9,470 nt of DNA from JBKHJA01 sp046538375. Its GTDB lineage: Bacteria; Acidobacteriota; Aminicenantia; Aminicenantales; Aminicenantaceae. The notes under the pieces were generated by a model. That model did not search any database. It was not told the DNA's origin and was given only the letters and a program-made list of their open reading frames with translations. Of this stretch, positions 6,101 through 9,470 are shown one piece after another. Position numbers and translations under genes: made by a program. The stretch lies in assembly GCA_046538375.1 (NCBI GenBank), contig JBKHJA010000101.1:1-9470 (forward strand), in the 5' to 3' direction. How positions within the stretch are numbered: the stretch's first letter is position 1; the number at the start of each line of letters is the position of its first letter.

Positions 6101-6853
6101 GTGAAGCAGATAAATCGAATAAAAGGTCAGGATGAAACTCTGGATTCTTTTTATCACGGCCGCATTCGTGTTCTTCAGAAAAAAAAGGGATACCGCTTTT
6201 CTGTCGATTCTCCTCTTTTGGCTGATTTTATCCGCACTGAGCCGAGAGATGAGATCCTGGACCTGGGAGCAGGAAACGGCATTATTTCTCTTCTGTTGAG
6301 CATCAAGCCTTTTCAACACATCACCGCGGTGGAGATTCAACAATCCCTGGCTGATTTGGCTCGAAGGAATGTTTCTCTCAATAAACTGGGAGGAAAAATC
6401 ACCGTTATTAACCAAGATCTCCGTGCCTTCAATCCCTTAAGGAATTTTGACGTCATCTTCTCCAATCCTCCCTACATCCAAGAAAAGCAAGGACAGTTGA
6501 GCTCTCAACAGGAAAAATCTATTGCCAAGCATGAATTAAAATGTAATATTTTTGATATCATGCACAAGACCTCTGAGCTTTTAAAAAGAAAAGGAAGAGC
6601 TTATTTTGTATTCCCAGCCAAAAGAGGCCAGGATTTCCGGGAAGCTCTCCACAGCAGTGGATTGAAAATGAAAGCCCGCCGCCTGGTGAAGCCCCGCCCA
6701 GAAGAAGCCCCCCATTGGTTTTTGGCAGAATGCGGTTTTTTATCCCCTCAGGAGATCATCCTTCCTCCGCTGGTGCTTTTTAATGAGAGAGGCGGTTACA
6801 CGCCAGAAGTAAAAGAGATATTTTCGGGGAGAATCTATGCTCCAGCAACTTAA
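6101..6853 (+). CDS. trmN6: TrmN6-like tRNA1(Val) adenine-37 N6-methyltransferase
   Basis: This is a class I, SAM-dependent methyltransferase of the YfiC/TrmN6 (COG4123) type, whose E. coli member methylates N6 of A37 in tRNA1(Val). The product has 250 residues, close to E. coli's 245. The N-terminal signature ETLDSFYHGRIRVLQKKKGY with FSVDSPLLADF (residues 12-43) is typical of the family. SAM-binding motif I is LDLGAGNGI at 53-61, an acidic VEIQ ends the second strand at 77-80, and the N6-adenine motif NPPY is at 122-125. AKHE at 142-145 matches a conserved family position. The start is GTG with no convincing ribosome binding site, but it gives the expected N terminus and no nearby ATG exists. 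The last 17 bases overlap the following permease gene. A related N6 methyltransferase with another RNA target cannot be ruled out, so the substrate is inferred. Confidence 0.85.
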   Translation: MKQINRIKGQDETLDSFYHGRIRVLQKKKGYRFSVDSPLLADFIRTEPRDEILDLGAGNGIISLLLSIKPFQHITAVEIQQSLADLARRNVSLNKLGGKITVINQDLRAFNPLRNFDVIFSNPPYIQEKQGQLSSQQEKSIAKHELKCNIFDIMHKTSELLKRKGRAYFVFPAKRGQDFREALHSSGLKMKARRLVKPRPEEAPHWFLAECGFLSPQEIILPPLVLFNERGGYTPEVKEIFSGRIYAPAT

Positions 6854-7655
6854 AAATCTCAGGCAGCTCTACAAATATCGGGTTCTTATTCAAAGCTTGG
6901 TCAGCCGAGAGCTTAAAGCCCGCTACCGGGGAACCATCCTGGGCTTTCTGTGGTCCTTTTTCAATCCTCTGCTGCTGATGATAGTCTACACCATCGTGTT
7001 CGGTTTTATCATCAGACCCAGAGATCCAGCTTTTGAAGGCTCTCCCTGGCTTTATGCCCTTTTCCTTTTTTGCGGTGTTCTCCCCTGGGTGTGGTTTGCC
7101 TCTTCATCACTGGAGTCCGCCAATGTATTGATGATTCATGGGAATTTGATCAAAAAGATTCTTTTTCCAGCCGAGATCCTTCCCGTGGTGGTGGTTTCCT
7201 CCAATCTCATTCATTTTCTTTTTGGACTTCCCATTCTGTTCGTTTTCATCCCTGTGTTCGGGAAGTCATTCACTCCTTTCATTCTCTTTTTACCGATAGT
7301 CATTATCCTCCAGTATATTTTTTCCCTGGGATTTTCTTTTCTTCTTTCTTCCTTGACCGTTCATTTTAGAGACATCAAGGATATCCTGGCCAATTTTTTA
7401 ACTTTTTGGTTCTTCGCCTCACCTATTGTCTATCCCATAACCTTCTCTACCATCCAGGAATCAAGTGTTCTCAAGACATTTCTCAACTTAAATCCCATGA
7501 CCCATATCATGCAGGGCTATCAAAATTGTATTTTTTTCGGCAGGGAACCCCACTGGATAAAACTGGGGGCCACCTTTGGCTTGGCTGTGGTTTTATTTTT
7601 GGTGGGATATTCTATATTTGACCGGCTTCGTGATTCTTTTCCCGAGGAGGTATAG
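6837..7655 (+). CDS. wzm: ABC-2 type polysaccharide export permease (Wzm-like)
   Basis: This is the membrane half of an ABC exporter for lipid-linked O-antigen or a similar glycan; it works with the ATPase encoded next. The 272-residue protein starts with a cytoplasmic amphipathic segment containing LVSRELKARYRGTILGFLWS (21-40), the hallmark of the Wzm/TagG/KpsM group. About six hydrophobic segments follow, near 36-58, 72-92, 113-141, 147-175, 182-204 and 243-262. The conserved loop reads LTVHFRDIKDILANFLTFWF and then SPIVYP (173-200), followed by LNPMTHIMQGYQ (218-229). ATG 6837 is supported by GGAG at 6828-6831, five bases upstream, and lies inside the end of the methyltransferase gene, suggesting coupling. 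The exported glycan cannot be told from this sequence; O-antigen, another LPS-linked polymer and a capsule are all possible. Confidence 0.92.
   Translation: MLQQLKNLRQLYKYRVLIQSLVSRELKARYRGTILGFLWSFFNPLLLMIVYTIVFGFIIRPRDPAFEGSPWLYALFLFCGVLPWVWFASSSLESANVLMIHGNLIKKILFPAEILPVVVVSSNLIHFLFGLPILFVFIPVFGKSFTPFILFLPIVIILQYIFSLGFSFLLSSLTVHFRDIKDILANFLTFWFFASPIVYPITFSTIQESSVLKTFLNLNPMTHIMQGYQNCIFFGREPHWIKLGATFGLAVVLFLVGYSIFDRLRDSFPEEV
7644..7650 (+). promoter_or_regulatory. Strong ribosome binding site of the wzt-like gene
   Basis: GAGGAGG, five bases before GTG 7656, is the best Shine-Dalgarno match in the window. It lies in the last codons of the permease gene and fixes the GTG that directly follows the permease TAG as the start. 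Confidence 0.7.
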
Positions 7656-8924
7656 GTGGCAGCCATTGATGTGAATCATGTTTCCCGCATTTACCAGAAG
7701 TATTCAGCGCGCCACCGGTTTCAAACATTCAAAAGCGCCTTCCTCAGAGGGAATTTCTTTAAGGCCATGAAGCCAGATGAACTGGTGACCGCCCTTGACG
7801 ATGTCAGTTTTAAAGTGGAAGAGGGGACCACCTTCGGCATTATCGGTGAGAACGGCTCCGGCAAGAGCACTTTGCTCAAGATAGTGGCTGGGATTGCCAA
7901 ACCCACATCCGGGCAGGTCAGCGTGAGGGGAAAAGTCTCTGCCCTCATCGAGCTGGGAGCAGGTTTTCATCCTGAGATCACGGGAAGAGAAAATGTGTAC
8001 ATAAACGGGATCATGCTGGGTCTTTCCAAGAAAGAGATAAACCAAAAATTTGATGAAATCGTAAGATTTGCTGAACTTGAAAATTTCATCGATGCCCCGG
8101 TGAAGACCTATTCTTCAGGAATGTACATGCGTCTTGGATTTTCCATAGCTATCAACGTCAATCCAGACATTCTTCTTATCGATGAAGTGCTGGCCGTGGG
8201 AGATGCCTCTTTTGTCCCCAAATGTCTGGACAGGATTGATGATTTCCGCCGTCGTAAAAAGACCATTCTTTTTGTCAGTCATGATCTGCCTACCGTGGAG
8301 AAGATATGCGATCGGGTGGCGTGGTTGAAGGAAGGGAAGATAAAGCAGCTCGGCCAGCCCAAGAGAGTGGTCGATTCCTACCTCCAGGATATCGCTGAAA
8401 AGCAGGAAGAGGATTTCGAGAAGCGTCAGCAGGATGTAGAAAGAGATCAAAAGTTTGAACAAGAGAGGAGGGAAAACAGGTGGGGGAGAAGAGAGATTGA
8501 GATCAAGAAAGTCAGGCTTAAAAATGTTGAAGGCAGAGAAAAACATGTTTTTTCGCCTGAGGAAGGCATGATTATTGAGATGGATGTGGAAGCCTACGAA
8601 CAGATCAAAGATTTTGTTTTCGGGATCGGTATCTTCAATTCCCACGGAATTTGCTGCTACGGGACCAACACTCATGTGGAAAAATTTGAGCCCATTTCCA
8701 TGAAAGGGGAGGGCAAAGTCATGTGCAGGATAGAAAAGCTGGGGCTGATCAACGGAACCTATTATCTGGATGTGGCTGCTCATAAAAAGGATGGCTACCC
8801 CTATGATTACCATCAAAACCTGTATTCCTTTATGGTCGCCTCCAGGAAAAGGGATGAGGGAATCACCCGGCTCAAACATTCATGGACTTTTTCTCCACAC
8901 ATCAAAATCAAAACTTCTGGATAA
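7656..8924 (+). CDS. wzt: ABC exporter ATPase with C-terminal glycan-binding-type domain (Wzt-like)
   Basis: This ATPase powers export of a lipid-linked polysaccharide with the preceding permease. The product has 422 residues, typical of Wzt proteins with an extra C-terminal domain. Residues 1-245 are the ATPase: Walker A GENGSGKST at 64-72, signature YSSGMYMRL at 152-160 (the form normal for this exporter group in place of LSGGQ), Walker B DILLIDEVLAVGD at 171-183, and the switch histidine His209 in VSHD. A charged linker rich in Glu, Gln, Arg and Lys runs from about 246 to 275 and may be helical. Residues about 278-418 form a beta-rich domain like the Wzt C-terminal carbohydrate-binding domain, which in characterised systems recognises the non-reducing end of the finished glycan. 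The GTG start directly follows the permease TAG. The C-terminal domain suggests a polymer with a terminal modification as export signal, but its chemistry cannot be read from here. Confidence 0.93.
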   Translation: MAAIDVNHVSRIYQKYSARHRFQTFKSAFLRGNFFKAMKPDELVTALDDVSFKVEEGTTFGIIGENGSGKSTLLKIVAGIAKPTSGQVSVRGKVSALIELGAGFHPEITGRENVYINGIMLGLSKKEINQKFDEIVRFAELENFIDAPVKTYSSGMYMRLGFSIAINVNPDILLIDEVLAVGDASFVPKCLDRIDDFRRRKKTILFVSHDLPTVEKICDRVAWLKEGKIKQLGQPKRVVDSYLQDIAEKQEEDFEKRQQDVERDQKFEQERRENRWGRREIEIKKVRLKNVEGREKHVFSPEEGMIIEMDVEAYEQIKDFVFGIGIFNSHGICCYGTNTHVEKFEPISMKGEGKVMCRIEKLGLINGTYYLDVAAHKKDGYPYDYHQNLYSFMVASRKRDEGITRLKHSWTFSPHIKIKTSG

Positions 8925-8941
8925 GAGGCACTTTATTTCCG

Positions 8942-9433
8942 ATGAGCAGAAAGATATATCGACTGGAGGAACTTCTGGCAAAAAGAGAAGAACTCAGGAA
9001 GAAAGGAATCAAGGTTGTTTTCACCAACGGCTGTTTTGATATTCTTCACAGCGGACATATCCATCTTTTCAGGGAAGCCAGGAAATGGGGGGATGTTCTG
9101 GTGGTGGCCGTCAATGACGATGGATCCGTGAAGAAGATCAAAGGCTCCTGGCGCCCCATATTTCCTTTAGGGGAAAGGATGGAGATCCTGGAAGCCGTTG
9201 ATGAAATTGATTATGTGGTCCCTTTTTCTGATGAAACCCCTCAAGAAATCATCGACGCGCTTATCCCTGATGTCCTGGTCAAGGGGGGAGATTGGAAGAT
9301 GGGAGAAGTGGTGGGCAGGGATAAAGTGGAAGAGGCAGGGGGCAGAGTGGTGATTGTCCCTTATCTTGAAGGACATTCCACTACAGAAATTATCAAAAAG
9401 ATCATCCAGGCAGCCAAGCAAAAGAAAAAATAG
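8942..9433 (+). CDS. rfaE2: ADP-heptose synthase nucleotidyltransferase (RfaE2/HldE C-domain type)
   Basis: This enzyme is expected to transfer AMP from ATP to D-glycero-beta-D-manno-heptose 1-phosphate, giving the ADP-heptose that, after epimerisation, feeds LPS inner core or other glycans. It corresponds to the C-terminal domain of HldE as a stand-alone protein. From ATG 8942 it has 163 residues, normal for RfaE2. VVFTNGCFDILHSGHIHLFR (25-44) contains the nucleotidyltransferase HxGH motif (HSGH, 36-39). VNDDGSVKKIKG, the family DVLVKGGDW at 110-118 and EGHSTTEII at 143-151 complete the pattern. A longer in-frame start at ATG 8882 would overlap wzt by 43 bases and add 20 residues not found in the family, so I rejected it. 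The ribosome binding site is poor: AAGAGG at 8923-8928 is 13 bases away. The related glycerol-3-phosphate cytidylyltransferases are similar in fold, but this motif set fits RfaE2 better. The kinase partner (RfaE1) is not in the window. Confidence 0.9.
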   Translation: MSRKIYRLEELLAKREELRKKGIKVVFTNGCFDILHSGHIHLFREARKWGDVLVVAVNDDGSVKKIKGSWRPIFPLGERMEILEAVDEIDYVVPFSDETPQEIIDALIPDVLVKGGDWKMGEVVGRDKVEEAGGRVVIVPYLEGHSTTEIIKKIIQAAKQKKK

Positions 9434-9468
9434 GGGAAGAAAAAATAGGGATAGAAGAAAAAATAGGG
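9422..9468 (+). repeat. Three spaced copies of a 14-base purine-rich unit at the rfaE2 3' end
   Basis: AAGAAAAAATAGGG occurs exactly at 9422-9435, 9437-9450 and 9455-9468. The first copy contains the last two Lys codons and the TAG stop of rfaE2. The offsets are 15 and 18 bases, so each copy puts AAG AAA AAA TAG in the same frame. It looks like local duplication of the gene end. The G-rich ends could also serve as a ribosome binding site for a gene beyond the window, which I cannot see. Confidence 0.75.
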
Positions 9469-9470
9469 GA

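Noticed and set aside
8115..8879. A 254-codon reverse-strand open frame opposite wzt
   Set aside because: It lies entirely opposite a gene with intact ABC ATPase motifs, and its translation shows no recognisable family. It is a by-product of codon use on the other strand.
8882..8941. Upstream extension of rfaE2 from ATG 8882
   Set aside because: It overlaps wzt by 43 bases and adds 20 residues unlike the family start. ATG 8942 gives the normal length.

Overview
The window looks like chromosomal core DNA from a Gram-negative (diderm) bacterium of moderate GC. It holds eleven genes, all on the + strand and tightly packed, and I see no mobile elements, CRISPR arrays, tRNAs or rRNAs. Two features suggest a deltaproteobacterium-like or Acidobacteriota/Aminicenantes-like lineage. 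One is an F1 operon with two different b-type stalk subunits, one of which carries a signal peptide. The other is the set of LPS-type envelope genes that follows. This placement is an inference from gene order and protein style; I could not run a search.

Bases 85-6001 encode the peripheral stalk and F1 part of an F-type ATP synthase in the order b', b, delta, alpha, gamma, beta, epsilon. Neighbouring genes overlap or lie within about 20 bases. No gene for the proton- or sodium-conducting a and c subunits is visible. Three proteins depart from the textbook form. Alpha has a roughly 68-residue Glu/Lys-rich C-terminal tail with a net charge near -11. Beta has a roughly 38-residue Lys-rich N-terminal tail with a net charge near +16. 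Epsilon is only 91 residues long and lacks the C-terminal helical domain that inhibits ATP hydrolysis in many bacteria. The catalytic motifs of alpha and beta are intact.

A 99-base gap with an imperfect hairpin (6001-6049) separates this operon from a second co-directional cluster. That cluster encodes a TrmN6-type adenine-N6 methyltransferase, an ABC-2 polysaccharide export permease (Wzm-like), its ATPase with a C-terminal carbohydrate-binding-type domain (Wzt-like), and an RfaE2/HldE-type ADP-heptose synthase nucleotidyltransferase. Wzm and Wzt would move a lipid-linked glycan across the inner membrane, and RfaE2 would make the nucleotide-activated heptose used for LPS core or other glycans, so three of these four genes serve envelope glycan assembly. 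The window ends just after rfaE2 in a short purine-rich sequence with three copies of a 14-base unit.

Most of the window is ordinary. The oppositely charged tails on alpha and beta, together with the loss of the epsilon regulatory domain, are the best candidates for something not already well described.
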